A DNA stretch of 64,000 nucleotides, taken from Actinoplanes utahensis. GTDB lineage: Bacteria; Actinomycetota; Actinomycetes; Mycobacteriales; Micromonosporaceae. Each line of letters begins with the position of its first letter. Within the stretch, counting starts at the first letter, position 1. Below the pieces are notes generated by a model. It did no database searches and was not told the DNA's origin. It saw only the letters and a list, made by a program, of their open reading frames with translations. This document shows positions 1-8,823 of the stretch, piece by piece. Location of the stretch: positions 1 through 64,000 of the forward strand of contig NZ_BOMZ01000086.1 of assembly GCF_016862455.1 (NCBI RefSeq). Direction: 5' to 3'. Both the position numbers and the translations under genes were made by a program.

Positions 1-209
1 CCACCGTGACACCGCCGGCCCACCGTCACCCCGCACGAGCCCACCGTGACACCGCCGGCCCACCGTCACCCCGCACAGGCCCACCGTGACACCGCACGGG
101 CTCACCGCGACGCCGCCGGTTCACCGTCACCCGCACGGGCCCACCGTGACGCCGCCGGCCCACCGTCACCCCGCACGAGCCCACCGCGACACCGCCGGCC
201 CACCGTGAC
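1..209. repeat. 20/40-bp tandem repeat array (continues past window edge)
   Basis: Ten consecutive 20-bp blocks alternate between two related versions, one beginning CCACCGTGACACCGCCGGCC and one beginning CACCGTCACCCCGCACGAGC, so the higher-order unit is about 40 bp. Copies differ at only a few positions, and the array fades near base 209. Stops interrupt most frames, and the one open frame (46-261) gives a low-complexity His/Arg/Pro/Ala peptide, so I read it as non-coding. The array is cut by the window start, so its full length is unknown. The absence of unique spacers excludes CRISPR. Confidence 0.85.
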
Positions 210-397
210 AGTGGCGTCGCTGGCGCGCTGTGGCGCCTGCACCGTTCGCCGATGCTGCTGATCTGGGTGTCGGCGGATTCTGCGGTGGGCCGGGCATGGT
301 GGTGTGGCGAATCATGCGCCCGGCGTCAGGAATTGCGGCTATGGGTTTTCTTGCCTGCTCGTAACGCATTCTGTGCGCACGATACGCCATATGGAAG
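210..397. other. Intergenic stretch after the repeat array
   Basis: No credible gene is seen here. The stretch lies between the repeat array and the 3' end of the glycosyltransferase gene on the minus strand. I could not identify a convincing terminator hairpin or promoter. Confidence 0.5.
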
Positions 398-2245
398 TCA
401 CGCAACGTAAAGATGATCGCCGCGAATGATGCGGGACAGGTAGGACTCGCTGCTCATCGGCTCGGTGGGAATCCGCAGCTTGTGCACGAACGCGCCCTCC
501 ATGATCGTCTGGAACATCTCCGGCTCGTACGGACGCAGCATCACCGACTGCAACGCGTGCGGCGGCGTCGCGTTGAGCCGCAGCCCGTCGTCCCACTCCG
601 CGCGGAACCGGTCGTCCAGCCGGTGCAGCATCTCGAAGATGTGGTGGTGCAGGAGCGGGTCGAGCCCTTCGCCGCGCTTCTCCCACCACAGGAACGACGC
701 GGCTCGCCACAGGTGCATGACGTAGCTGTCCCGGCGGCTCGCCAGGAACCAGTTCGACAGGTACGGCCCGGTGTAGTTGAAGGCGAACATGCTGCTCTTC
801 GCCAGCGCCCGGTCGACGTGCGGCCGCAACGGCTCGGAGACCAGGCAGGTCGCGTCCACCCAGATCCCGCCGAACTTCTCCAGCAGCGCCATCCGCAGCA
901 GGCCGGAGAAGTGGATGTGGTCGCCGTCCAGCGCGGCGGCCAGGTCCTCGGGCACGTCGACGTAGGCGCCGATGTCGGCCCGGCTGAGCGCGTGCACCGG
1001 CCCGTTGCTCCGGCGCAGCGCGGCGAGACAGGCCCGCACCACCGGCGGCGCGGCCTCGAAACCCTGCGCCCAGTAGACGAAGATCGGCTGGTCGAAGGTG
1101 CTGTCCACGGGCCGGGCCAGCCGCTGGGCGGCCTGGGTGCGGATCTGGGCCAGGTGCTCGGCGAGGAAGACGCCGACCTCCCGCCGGGCGCCGAAGGACG
1201 TGACGTCCGAGTCGAGCAGGGCGGGACCGTCGAACGGCAGCTTGGTGTCGTACGCCAGGGCCGCGGCCGAGGCCCGGCGACTGTCGTCACGGCGTTTGAG
1301 CTTGTCGTAGGCGTGCGCCAGGGCGTACCCACGAACGTAGGCCTCCGGCCGTTTCGCCACCGCGCCGCGCAGCAGCTGCTCGGCCGCCGCCCAGCGCTGC
1401 TCCTCCAGGGCGATCCGGCCGAGCTCGTACGCGGCCTCGCCGTCCGGATCACCGGCCTTGACCACCCGGCGCAGCGCCGCGACCGCGGCCGCTCGATCGC
1501 CTTCGGCCAGCGCGATCCGTGCGATGGCCGGCGGATCGTCGCCGGCCGCCGCGCGCAGGGCCGCGGCTTCCTCCGCGGAGAGCGGGGACGGCATCACCGA
1601 CGGGGACAGTCGCAGCGTGCGGCGTGACGGCGAGGCGTCCGGCTCACCGGTCCACTCGTAGACGTACGAGCCGTCGGGCGGTGTCGAGCCGTCGAAGTAG
1701 CCGACCGGCTCCCGGGTGGCGGTGACCGCCGGCTCGTACCAGATCACCGGGCCGTCGCCGGCCACCAGCCCGATCCGGCACTCCCGCACCCCGGCCGGAA
1801 CCGTGAAGGTCACGCTGATCCGGTGATGCCCGTGCTCGTCGCGGGCCGGCGCCGACCGCACCGGCCCGCTGAACTCCGCGCCGTCCACGGTCCAGTCGGC
1901 CACCAGGCGGGGGACGGCCGGGCCCAGCGGCTCGGCCAGGAACAGCGACACGCTCGCCGAGTAGACCGCATCGGGCTCCGGGGTGAACCCGGCCACGAAC
2001 CAGGTCTCCGCACCGCTCACCCGGACTCCGGTCACTCCCGGGCGGCCGGGCACGTCGACCTGCTCGGCCACCAGCGACTCGGGCAGCCGCATCGCGGAGG
2101 GCTCACCACGAAAGCCGGGGTCCGGCACCAGGTTCACCACCGACGGCGGGACCGGAGCGGGCGCGGGCTGCTGCGGCGGGGTACGGCGCATCGCCTCCCG
2201 GAACCGGCCGAACATGCTCTGGTCAGTGGATGCGGTCGCCGTCAT
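398..2245 (-). CDS. Glycosyltransferase with N-terminal beta-rich and TPR-like regions (capsular polysaccharide synthesis type)
   Basis: This is a 615-residue protein. Residues about 385-600 resemble the capsular-polysaccharide/OCH1-like sugar-transferase fold, with the DXD-type motif GGIWVDAT at 459-466 (Asp464 probably binds the metal-nucleotide sugar). Residues about 225-345 are Ala-rich helical repeats resembling TPRs, and 40-205 look like a beta-sandwich, perhaps a carbohydrate-binding module. No signal peptide is seen, so it probably acts in the cytoplasm on a cell-envelope or secreted glycan. The ATG at 2245 is preceded by AAGGGA. It stands alone, with the kinase gene upstream on the same strand about 86 bp away. 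The acceptor and donor cannot be inferred. Confidence 0.8.
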   Translation of the reverse strand: MTATASTDQSMFGRFREAMRRTPPQQPAPAPVPPSVVNLVPDPGFRGEPSAMRLPESLVAEQVDVPGRPGVTGVRVSGAETWFVAGFTPEPDAVYSASVSLFLAEPLGPAVPRLVADWTVDGAEFSGPVRSAPARDEHGHHRISVTFTVPAGVRECRIGLVAGDGPVIWYEPAVTATREPVGYFDGSTPPDGSYVYEWTGEPDASPSRRTLRLSPSVMPSPLSAEEAAALRAAAGDDPPAIARIALAEGDRAAAVAALRRVVKAGDPDGEAAYELGRIALEEQRWAAAEQLLRGAVAKRPEAYVRGYALAHAYDKLKRRDDSRRASAAALAYDTKLPFDGPALLDSDVTSFGARREVGVFLAEHLAQIRTQAAQRLARPVDSTFDQPIFVYWAQGFEAAPPVVRACLAALRRSNGPVHALSRADIGAYVDVPEDLAAALDGDHIHFSGLLRMALLEKFGGIWVDATCLVSEPLRPHVDRALAKSSMFAFNYTGPYLSNWFLASRRDSYVMHLWRAASFLWWEKRGEGLDPLLHHHIFEMLHRLDDRFRAEWDDGLRLNATPPHALQSVMLRPYEPEMFQTIMEGAFVHKLRIPTEPMSSESYLSRIIRGDHLYVA

Positions 2246-2331
2246 CGATGTCCCTTCGCAGCGTGCCGCCGCAGTTTAGTCGGACATCGGGCGCTCCCCT
2301 GCGGCGAGCGGACTCCGCGGTACGGACGCCC

Positions 2332-3936
2332 TCACAGCGGCAGGACCACGGCGGACGGCCGGCCGCCCACACACGTCACGTTCATCCGGTGCCTCGTCAG
2401 GTCACCGGCGAACACCACCACCGCGGCCAGTCCCGGGCCCGGATCGGCGCGCTCCACGGTGAACCCGTCCGCCGGCTCCCAGGACAGCAGCTCAGCGCCC
2501 GCGGGCACGCACCGCGCCAGCACCGAGCCGCCCGCCGACTCCAGGCGGGTACCGACGGGCGCCGGAGGGTCGGACGGCCCGGGCTCACTCACGCTCGGTT
2601 CGGGAGCGGCCGCTGACGACGACGGTGGCGACGAGACCGGGACGAGGGGTGGGCCGGATCCGGCAGCAGCGGCGCTCGCGCTGGTCGCCGCTAGGCTTTC
2701 CGGACGGTCGGTGGTCCGGGAGGGCCGGGTCTGCACCGGTCCCCCGGAGGCGGTTCTGGTCACCTTCGGTGACGACGCGGGCGGTGCGGCCACTCCGGCG
2801 GCGCCGGGCGGGTCGTTCTCTCCCCCGCTCAGGGCCAGGACCAGCGGCACCGCGGCGATCGCGGCGATCGTGGCGGCCACGGCCGGCAGCCGCGCCTTCT
2901 TCCACCGATCCCTCGGTACGCCCCTCGCGCCCGCCGCCGCACCACCCGGCGCGGTCGCTCCCCCGGCCGCGGCGCGCGGCGGCGTCACCGGCTCGGTCTC
3001 GTGGACGCCGGTCGGTTCCTCCCAGGCGTCCAGCGGGCCGTCGGGACGGTCGTTTCCCCGTACCCCCAAGCTCTTGGTGGTGTTGGCGGCCTCGGCCGCG
3101 TCGCCCAGCAGACCCGCCAACTCCGCCGCGTCCGGCCGCCTGGCCGGGTCCTTCGACAGGCACCGGGTGACCAGCCCGGCGATCTCCGCGGGCACGCCGG
3201 GCAGTTCGGGGAGCGGCAGCGGCTCCTGGTAGACGTGCGCCTTGAGCATCTGGGTGGTGGTCTCCACGGTCCACGGCGCGGTGCCGGCGAGGAGGCGGTA
3301 GAGCAGCACGCCGAGCGCGTAGACGTCGGAGGCCGGCTCGATCGTGCCGCCGGTGAGCCGCTCCGGAGCGAGGTAGGCGGGCGTGCCGAGCAGCGCGTCC
3401 TCGGGCGAGGCGGGCCCGGCGACGGCCGCGATGCCGAAGTCCACCACCTTGGCCCCGGAGTGCGTGATCATGATGTTGGCCAGCTTGATGTCCCGGTGCA
3501 CGAGCCCGTCGGCGTGCGCCACCGACAGCGCGGTGGCCACCTCACCGCAGATCCGGAAGACCGTGCGCGGCGGGATCCGGCCGCGGGACACCCGTTGTTG
3601 CAGCGTCGGGCCGTTGATCAGTTCCATCACCACGTACGGGACCTCGCCGGACTCGCCGAAGTCGTAGATCTGCGCGATGTTCGGATGCGAGAGAGTGGCC
3701 GCCGCCCGCGCCTCGTGCAGGATCCGCCGGGCGAACCGCGGATCGCCGGCGTAGCGGCCGGCCAGCACCTTCACCGCCACCGGGCGATCCAGCACCTCGT
3801 CCAGGGCGTGCCAGACAACGGCCATGCCACCGCGGCCCAGTTCGCTGATCAGCCGATAACGCCCGCCGAGTCTGCTGTCCACCTCCACCCGAGGCAGTCT
3901 GCCGAACCACCCCCGGATCACATAGTCGAGCGCCAT
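2332..3936 (-). CDS. Membrane Ser/Thr protein kinase (PknB-like catalytic domain)
   Basis: This 534-residue Hanks-type kinase has all key motifs: the glycine loop GRGGMAV at 34-40, Lys56 in VAVKV, HRDIK with catalytic Asp149, DFG at 167-169 and PERLT after the activation loop. A Pro/Ala-rich linker leads to one transmembrane helix (about 350-369), then a Ser/Pro-rich stalk and a small extracellular domain with two cysteines. PASTA repeats are absent, so the ligand is unlikely to be muropeptide as in PknB. The frame stays open to 4317, but that extension is low-complexity and runs into the divergent gene at 4047. The ATG at 3936, with upstream AAGG, is therefore preferred. Confidence 0.88.
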   Translation of the reverse strand: MALDYVIRGWFGRLPRVEVDSRLGGRYRLISELGRGGMAVVWHALDEVLDRPVAVKVLAGRYAGDPRFARRILHEARAAATLSHPNIAQIYDFGESGEVPYVVMELINGPTLQQRVSRGRIPPRTVFRICGEVATALSVAHADGLVHRDIKLANIMITHSGAKVVDFGIAAVAGPASPEDALLGTPAYLAPERLTGGTIEPASDVYALGVLLYRLLAGTAPWTVETTTQMLKAHVYQEPLPLPELPGVPAEIAGLVTRCLSKDPARRPDAAELAGLLGDAAEAANTTKSLGVRGNDRPDGPLDAWEEPTGVHETEPVTPPRAAAGGATAPGGAAAGARGVPRDRWKKARLPAVAATIAAIAAVPLVLALSGGENDPPGAAGVAAPPASSPKVTRTASGGPVQTRPSRTTDRPESLAATSASAAAAGSGPPLVPVSSPPSSSAAAPEPSVSEPGPSDPPAPVGTRLESAGGSVLARCVPAGAELLSWEPADGFTVERADPGPGLAAVVVFAGDLTRHRMNVTCVGGRPSAVVLPL

Positions 3937-4046
3937 TCGCCTTACGGCGCCCGGCAGCGCCCTGATCTGGTGATATCGGTCCCAGCGGGCGACCGGCGCC
4001 GATCCGATCCACCCGCACGGGTGACGCCGGTCGTAGGGTCGCGTCC

Positions 4047-4505
4047 ATGACCGAGAACTGGCGGCATCTCCCCGCACCGGCCCGTCCCATCGCCGCCGCG
4101 GCGACCGCCGCCGTCGAGGCGGTCCGGGCCGCCGACCGCGAGGCTCTCGACGAGGCGGCGGCCGACCTGGCAGCGCTCGACCCGGCCCAGACCGGTCTCG
4201 TCCTCGGCACGGCCGTCCGGCTGCTGCTGGAGGACGGGCATCCCGACGGTCTCGCCGCCGAGGATGTGCGGGCCGCCCTGGCGAGCGCGGTCCGCTCGTG
4301 GCCGGAAGCGGATCCACAGGTGGTGCTCTGGCTGCTGGCCGGGTCGCTGGGGGTGCTGGAGGAGGACGGGACGCCGGGCCCGAAACCGGGCGCGCTGGCC
4401 CGGAACGCCGCGGTGCTCCTCGCCGACCTGCTGGCCGGCCGGCCGATCGGGCCCTGGTGGACGGCGGCGCTCGCCGAGATCGAGCGTGTTCAACTCAACG
4501 ATTAA
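4047..4505 (+). CDS. Hypothetical protein, Ala/Leu-rich helical
   Basis: A 152-residue acidic, Ala/Leu-rich and probably all-helical protein with no signal peptide or membrane segment. I do not recognise the family. It is divergent from the Ser/Thr kinase with about 110 bp between starts and could share its control region. AGGG lies upstream of the ATG. The strong actinobacterial third-position GC bias and sensible composition support it as a real gene. It ends 40 bp before the TetR gene and may be read through into it, but the palindrome between them argues for separate control. Confidence 0.65.
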   Translation: MTENWRHLPAPARPIAAAATAAVEAVRAADREALDEAAADLAALDPAQTGLVLGTAVRLLLEDGHPDGLAAEDVRAALASAVRSWPEADPQVVLWLLAGSLGVLEEDGTPGPKPGALARNAAVLLADLLAGRPIGPWWTAALAEIERVQLND

Positions 4506-4509
4506 TATT

Positions 4510-4524
4510 TTGCAGAAACTGCAA
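4510..4524. promoter_or_regulatory. Candidate TetR operator (perfect dyad)
   Basis: TTGCAG-AAA-CTGCAA is a perfect 6-bp inverted repeat with a 3-bp centre, in an AT-rich patch 22 bp upstream of the TetR GTG start. Position and symmetry fit an autoregulatory operator for the TetR-MFS pair. This is inference; no binding data are available. Confidence 0.5.
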
Positions 4525-4545
4525 GTTTGGCTCTAAGGTCGCCGG

Positions 4546-5142
4546 GTGGACACATCACCCGGCGACCCTTCCGCCGGCACCCCTTCGCCCGGCCGCCGGG
4601 AGATCAAGCGCAGGCAGACCCGCGTCGCCCTGATCACCGCCGCGCTGCGGCTCGCCGACGAGCGCGGCGCCGACCGGGTGACGGTGGACGAGATCAGCGC
4701 GGCGGCCGAGGTGTCGCCGCGCACCTTCTTCAACTACTTCACCACCAAGGAGGACGCCCTCGTCGGCGACCCCTTGGAGGGCTGCGCCCCGCCGTCGATC
4801 GGGGACGGCCCCCTGCTGGACGCGATGCTGGAATCGCTCGCGCCGGCCCTCGACCAGATCCAGCAGGACCGCGATCTGTGGCTGCTGCGGATGCGGGTGA
4901 TCGCCGCCAACCCGCAACTGCTGCCGCTGCTGATCGCCGCGGCGGCCTCCGCCGAGCAGCGCCTCGCCGGCGCGCTCGCGCAGCGCGGCGATCTCCCCAC
5001 GGATCACGCGTTCCCGCAGGTCGTCGCGTCGGTGGCGAACGCCGCCGTCCGGGTCGCGGTGATGCGCTGGGCGAAGGACGGCGACACCCGCCCGCTCCTT
5101 CACCACGTCCGCGAGGCCTTCGCCATCCTCGCCTCGATCTAG
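4546..5142 (+). CDS. TetR-family transcriptional regulator
   Basis: A 198-residue TetR-type repressor. The N-terminal DNA-binding domain covers about residues 18-70, with the family signature around VTVDEISAAAEVSPRTFFNYF. The rest is a helical ligand-binding domain. The GTG at 4546 is chosen because AAGG lies upstream and the longer alternative frames lack ribosome sites. It is followed after 72 bp by a drug-exporter-type MFS gene on the same strand, the common arrangement in which TetR represses an efflux pump until an inducer binds. The inducer is not predictable. Confidence 0.88.
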   Translation: MDTSPGDPSAGTPSPGRREIKRRQTRVALITAALRLADERGADRVTVDEISAAAEVSPRTFFNYFTTKEDALVGDPLEGCAPPSIGDGPLLDAMLESLAPALDQIQQDRDLWLLRMRVIAANPQLLPLLIAAAASAEQRLAGALAQRGDLPTDHAFPQVVASVANAAVRVAVMRWAKDGDTRPLLHHVREAFAILASI

Positions 5143-5214
5143 ACGGCCCGGCCCGCGGTCGCCACCACCGCCTCGATCCCCATCCACCACCCTCGCCTCG
5201 ATGGAAAGAAGCCG

Positions 5215-6771
5215 ATGACAGCAGTACAGCCCGAAACCACCGCCGAGAACTCCGGCCGGATGTCGCACCGGGAGGTGGTGCAGGCGCTCTCCGGCCTGAT
5301 GCTCGGCATGTTCGTCAGCATCCTGGCCTCCACCATCGTCTCCAACGCCCTGCCGCGGATCATCGCCGATCTGAACGGCAGCCAGTCGGTCTACACCTGG
5401 ATCGTCACCGCCGAGCTGCTCGCCATGACGGCCACCGTCCCGCTCTGGGGCAAGATGGCCGACCTCTACAGCAAGAAGCTGCTGATCCAGCTCTCCCTCG
5501 GCCTCTTCGTGGCCGGCTCGCTGGTCGCCGGCCTCACCCCGAACGTCGAGGTGCTACTGGTCAGCCGGGTGCTGCAGGGCATCGGCGCGGGCGGCATGAG
5601 CGCGCTCGCGATCATCGTGATGGCCGCGATGATCCCGCCGCGCGAGATGGGCCGCTACTCCGGCATGTTCGGCGCGGTCTTCGGCGTCGCCACCATCGCC
5701 GGCCCGCTGATCGGTGGCGTCCTGGTGGACACCTCCTGGCTGGGCTGGCGCTGGTGCTTCCTGATCGGCGTGCCGTTCTCGCTGATCGCGATCGCCCTGC
5801 TACAGAAGACCCTGCACCTGCCGGAGGCCCGCAAGGCCGAGGTCAGCATCGACTGGCTGGGCGCCCTGCTGATCACCGCCGGTGTCAGCACCCTGCTCAT
5901 CTGGTCCACGCTGGCCGGTGACAAGTTCGACTGGGGCTCCTGGCAGACCGCCGCGATGGTCGCGGGCGGCCTGGCGCTCCTCGCCCTCGCGGTGCTCGTC
6001 GAGTCCCGGGCCAAGGAGCCGATCATCCCGCTCGGCATCTTCCGGCACCGCACGGTCACCCTGACGATCGTCGCCAGCGTGCTGGTCGGTGTGGCGATGT
6101 TCGGCGGCACGGTGTTCCTGTCGCAGTACTTCCAGGTGTCGCTCGGCAAGTCGCCGACCGTCGCCGGCCTGATGGGCCTGCCGATGGTCTTCGGCCTGCT
6201 GGTCTCCTCCACCGTGGCCGGCGGCCTGATCACCAAGTTCGGCAAGTGGAAGATCTACCTGGTCGTCGGCTCGATCGTGATGACCGTCGGCATGCTGCTG
6301 CTCAGCACCATCGACGCGCACACCAGCGTGCCGGTCATCTCCGTCTACATGGCCGTCCTCGGCGTCGGCGTCGGCCTGCTCATGCAGAACCTGGTGCTGG
6401 CCGCGCAGAACGACGTGCCCGCGGCCGAACTCGGCGCCACCACCTCGGCGCTGACGTTCTTCCGCAGCATGGGCGGCTCGATCGGGGTCAGCGCGCTCGG
6501 CGCGGTGCTGACCCACCGGGTCACCTCGCTCTTCAGCGAGAAGTTCGGCGCCACGGCCGCCGGTGGCGGCGAGGTGCCCGACCTGCAGACTCTGCCGCCC
6601 GAGGTGAAGGCCGTGGTCGCGGAGATCTACGGTACGGCCACCGCCGACCTGTTCCTGGTCGGCGCCCCGATCGCGTTCCTCGCGGTGATCGCGGTCGTCT
6701 TCGTCAAGGAGAAGCCCCTCTCCACCCTGTCCGGTGACGAGCGGCTGAAGCAGGAATCCGCCCTGCACTGA
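5215..6771 (+). CDS. MFS transporter, DHA2 (EmrB/QacA) family, 14 TM
   Basis: This 518-residue integral membrane protein is predicted to have 14 transmembrane helices, the hallmark of the drug:H+ antiporter-2 family. Motif A is present as GKMADLYSKK after TM2, and a motif-C-like glycine-rich stretch lies around TM5 (GPLIGGVLVD). It probably exports hydrophobic compounds or an endogenous metabolite using the proton gradient. It lies directly downstream of the TetR gene, which probably controls it. The ATG at 5215 follows GGAAAGAAG. Substrate unknown. Confidence 0.88.
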   Translation: MTAVQPETTAENSGRMSHREVVQALSGLMLGMFVSILASTIVSNALPRIIADLNGSQSVYTWIVTAELLAMTATVPLWGKMADLYSKKLLIQLSLGLFVAGSLVAGLTPNVEVLLVSRVLQGIGAGGMSALAIIVMAAMIPPREMGRYSGMFGAVFGVATIAGPLIGGVLVDTSWLGWRWCFLIGVPFSLIAIALLQKTLHLPEARKAEVSIDWLGALLITAGVSTLLIWSTLAGDKFDWGSWQTAAMVAGGLALLALAVLVESRAKEPIIPLGIFRHRTVTLTIVASVLVGVAMFGGTVFLSQYFQVSLGKSPTVAGLMGLPMVFGLLVSSTVAGGLITKFGKWKIYLVVGSIVMTVGMLLLSTIDAHTSVPVISVYMAVLGVGVGLLMQNLVLAAQNDVPAAELGATTSALTFFRSMGGSIGVSALGAVLTHRVTSLFSEKFGATAAGGGEVPDLQTLPPEVKAVVAEIYGTATADLFLVGAPIAFLAVIAVVFVKEKPLSTLSGDERLKQESALH

Positions 6772-6789
6772 CCCGTCAGAGGGAGGGCC

Positions 6790-6817
6790 GGACCGGTCGT
6801 TATCGGTCGGCCGGTCC
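6790..6817. terminator. Possible terminator after the MFS gene
   Basis: GGACCGG (6790-6796) pairs with CCGGTCC (6811-6817) across a 14-nt loop just after the exporter stop and before the convergent STAS gene. No T-tract follows, so this is weak evidence. Confidence 0.35.
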
Positions 6818-6847
6818 TCCTCGGACGGGTGAAAAAGTCGGTCCCGG

Positions 6848-7204
6848 TCAGGACGGGCGCAGGCCGACCGAGGTGCGCGGGTTCGGCGGCTCGGCGCACC
6901 CGAGCAGGCCGACCAGGCCGGAGACCCAGAGCTGCCGGTAGACCGTGGCGCTGGGGTGGCTCACCACCAGCTTCACCCCGCTCGCGGCGGCGGTGTGGAA
7001 GCAGGCGACCAGAATGCCGATCCCGATGCTGTCGATGAGCATCACACGTTGCAGGTCCAGACAGATCCGAGTCGGCGTCATCGTGGTGAGGACGTCGTTG
7101 ACCGCGTCCCTCATGACGTGAGCGTTGTCCAGATCGATCTCTCCGCTGGGAGCGATCTCGACAGTGCCGTCGGCCAGCTGGCGGGTCGTGATCGGCAGAT
7201 ACAC
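6848..7204 (-). CDS. STAS-domain anti-sigma factor antagonist (SpoIIAA/RsbV-like)
   Basis: A 118-residue single-domain STAS protein. The phosphorylatable serine of the family corresponds to Ser59 in LIDSIGIGIL, and the fold pattern (beta strand with GEIDLDNA, then helix) is typical. Such proteins bind an RsbW-type anti-sigma factor when unphosphorylated and so release a stress sigma factor. The frame extends to 7537, but the GTG at 7204 has a strong GGAAGAGG site and gives the normal family length. No partner kinase or sigma gene is adjacent; an RsbW-like gene lies at 54295. Confidence 0.85.
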   Translation of the reverse strand: MYLPITTRQLADGTVEIAPSGEIDLDNAHVMRDAVNDVLTTMTPTRICLDLQRVMLIDSIGIGILVACFHTAAASGVKLVVSHPSATVYRQLWVSGLVGLLGCAEPPNPRTSVGLRPS

Positions 7205-7496
7205 AGCTGCCCTCTTCCTGGCGTCCAGCCGGGGCTGACGCCGACTTACCGCGGGACACGGTTGCGCCGGCCCGAGATGAGGGTCGTGCGCGTGCGGCGC
7301 TCGCTGGGGGACACCGACTTCCGAACCCGCGCTCCTACAACAATCCGCTGGTCTGCAAGTTACGCCACGTAGGCGCGGAACGCCAGAGTAGTTCATATGG
7401 CCGGAATGTGCTGGAACGGTCAGCGCGTGGCGGCCACGTTGACGGTCCATCGAGTCGGACCGAATACTCACCGTATGCGTTGGAGCGCCGGGCGGC

Positions 7497-8456
7497 ATGA
7501 CTGACGGCTCCCCGCGCGTCGCCGCGGCGCCGGGCATCGTCTCCTGCGACGGGATCGACCTCCTGAATCGTTTCTACCGCCCGCTGTCGGGGAACGGAAA
7601 CCGCCAGCCCGCCACCGAGATGATCCAACTCGGACCTTTGACGGTCGGTCACCTCACGTTCGCCCGCAGCGGGACTCTGGACGTCGCCGAAGTCGACGCC
7701 TATCACGTGACGCTGCCGACAGCCGGGCTCGTCCGGGCCCGTTACGCCGGGCAGGAACTGACCGCCACCCCCGCCACCGCGCTGGCGTTCCGGCCCGGCG
7801 ACCGGATCCAGTTGCGGCACGAACCGAACACCACCGAGTACGACGTACGGATCGAGAGCTGGGCCCTCGAAGCGGAACTCACCGCGCTCCTCGGCCACGC
7901 CATCGACGGGACCATCGACCTGCCACCCGCCTTCGACCTCACCGCCGGGCCCGCGCACAGCTGGAGCCGGCTCATCCAACTGCTCGGCAACGAACTCGAC
8001 CACCCGTCCAGCCTGATTCGCGAGCCGCTCATCGCCGAACAGCTGTGCGGCAGCGTCCTCAGCGGGCTGCTGCTCAGCGTCCCGCACCGGTACCACGAGG
8101 AACTCGTCGCCCCGGCCGCCGTCGGACCGCCCCGGGCCATCCGGCGGGTCCTGGCGGCGATCAGCGACGAACCCGAGCACGCGTTCACCGTGAGCGAGAT
8201 GGCGGCCATCGCCGGGATGAGCATCCGGTCGCTGCAGTCCGGGTTCCGGCGGCACGTCGGGGATGCGCCGATGGCCTACCTGCAGCAGGTCCGGCTCACC
8301 CGGGCCCACGAACAACTCCGGCACAGCGAACCGGCGGAGGCCACGGTCGCGACCGTGGCGCACCGGTGGGGGTTCACCCACCTGGGGCGGTTCGCGTCCG
8401 CTTACCGCAAACGCTTCGGCGAGTCACCGTCGGAGACTCTCCGGACCCTCAGCTGA
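7497..8456 (+). CDS. AraC-family transcriptional regulator
   Basis: 319 residues. The N-terminal half resembles the AraC-binding-like (AraC_binding_2) ligand domain. The C-terminal roughly 100 residues hold two helix-turn-helix motifs, SVSEMAAIAGMSIRSLQ-like near 225-245 and the characteristic GF(T)HLGRFASAYRKRFGESPSE ending. The ATG at 7497 has a GGAG upstream. No target gene is adjacent on the same strand, and it is divergent from the STAS gene with about 290 bp between them. The regulated pathway cannot be inferred. Confidence 0.87.
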   Translation: MTDGSPRVAAAPGIVSCDGIDLLNRFYRPLSGNGNRQPATEMIQLGPLTVGHLTFARSGTLDVAEVDAYHVTLPTAGLVRARYAGQELTATPATALAFRPGDRIQLRHEPNTTEYDVRIESWALEAELTALLGHAIDGTIDLPPAFDLTAGPAHSWSRLIQLLGNELDHPSSLIREPLIAEQLCGSVLSGLLLSVPHRYHEELVAPAAVGPPRAIRRVLAAISDEPEHAFTVSEMAAIAGMSIRSLQSGFRRHVGDAPMAYLQQVRLTRAHEQLRHSEPAEATVATVAHRWGFTHLGRFASAYRKRFGESPSETLRTLS

Positions 8457-8484
8457 GCGGGCGGGCAGATCACCTGATCGAGGG

Positions 8485-8823
8485 TCACTCGCCCGGGTCA
8501 CAGCGGCGCGGTTGCGGCACACCACCGGTGTGGCGGGACGCGCCGGGCGTACCGAAAAGGTGTCCCCGGGACGGCGCCCAGTCGCGCCAGGCGGACAACC
8601 GCGGCGGCACCGTGGCCATCTCCCCGTCACCCGGCCGGCACTGCCGCCGGAGATAGGCGACCACGCGCTCAGCGGCCGCCCCGCCGTTCTCCGCCATGCT
8701 CAGCAGCAACCGGCGATCGTCGTCCAAGCCGTCCCGGCCGGCCTCCCTGAGCAGGGCGGCAAGCCCGGCCAGGGCCCGCGCTACCTCGGAGGCGTCCCGC
8801 TCGGCATCCCACAGGCCCGTCAC
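8485..8823 (-). CDS. Small hypothetical protein
   Basis: A 112-residue protein with a helical centre (ALAGLAALLREAGRDGLDD, then an ERVVAYLRRQ helix) and a Pro/Gly-rich C-terminus. The family is not recognised. The GTG at 8823 has a strong GGGGGAG 7 nt upstream. A TTG at 8886 is an in-frame alternative with GAGGGG upstream. A very short upstream frame (ATG 8882, 20 codons) ends in a GTGA overlap with this GTG and could couple translation. It converges on the AraC gene with a 28-bp gap. Confidence 0.5.
   Translation of the reverse strand: MTGLWDAERDASEVARALAGLAALLREAGRDGLDDDRRLLLSMAENGGAAAERVVAYLRRQCRPGDGEMATVPPRLSAWRDWAPSRGHLFGTPGASRHTGGVPQPRRCDPGE

Noticed and set aside
1..209. CRISPR array
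   Set aside because: The 20-bp blocks are contiguous with no unique spacers, and no cas gene is in the window.
3937..4317. Extension of the Ser/Thr kinase to an upstream start
   Set aside because: It would overlap the divergent gene at 4047 and adds only low-complexity sequence; ATG 3936 has a ribosome site.
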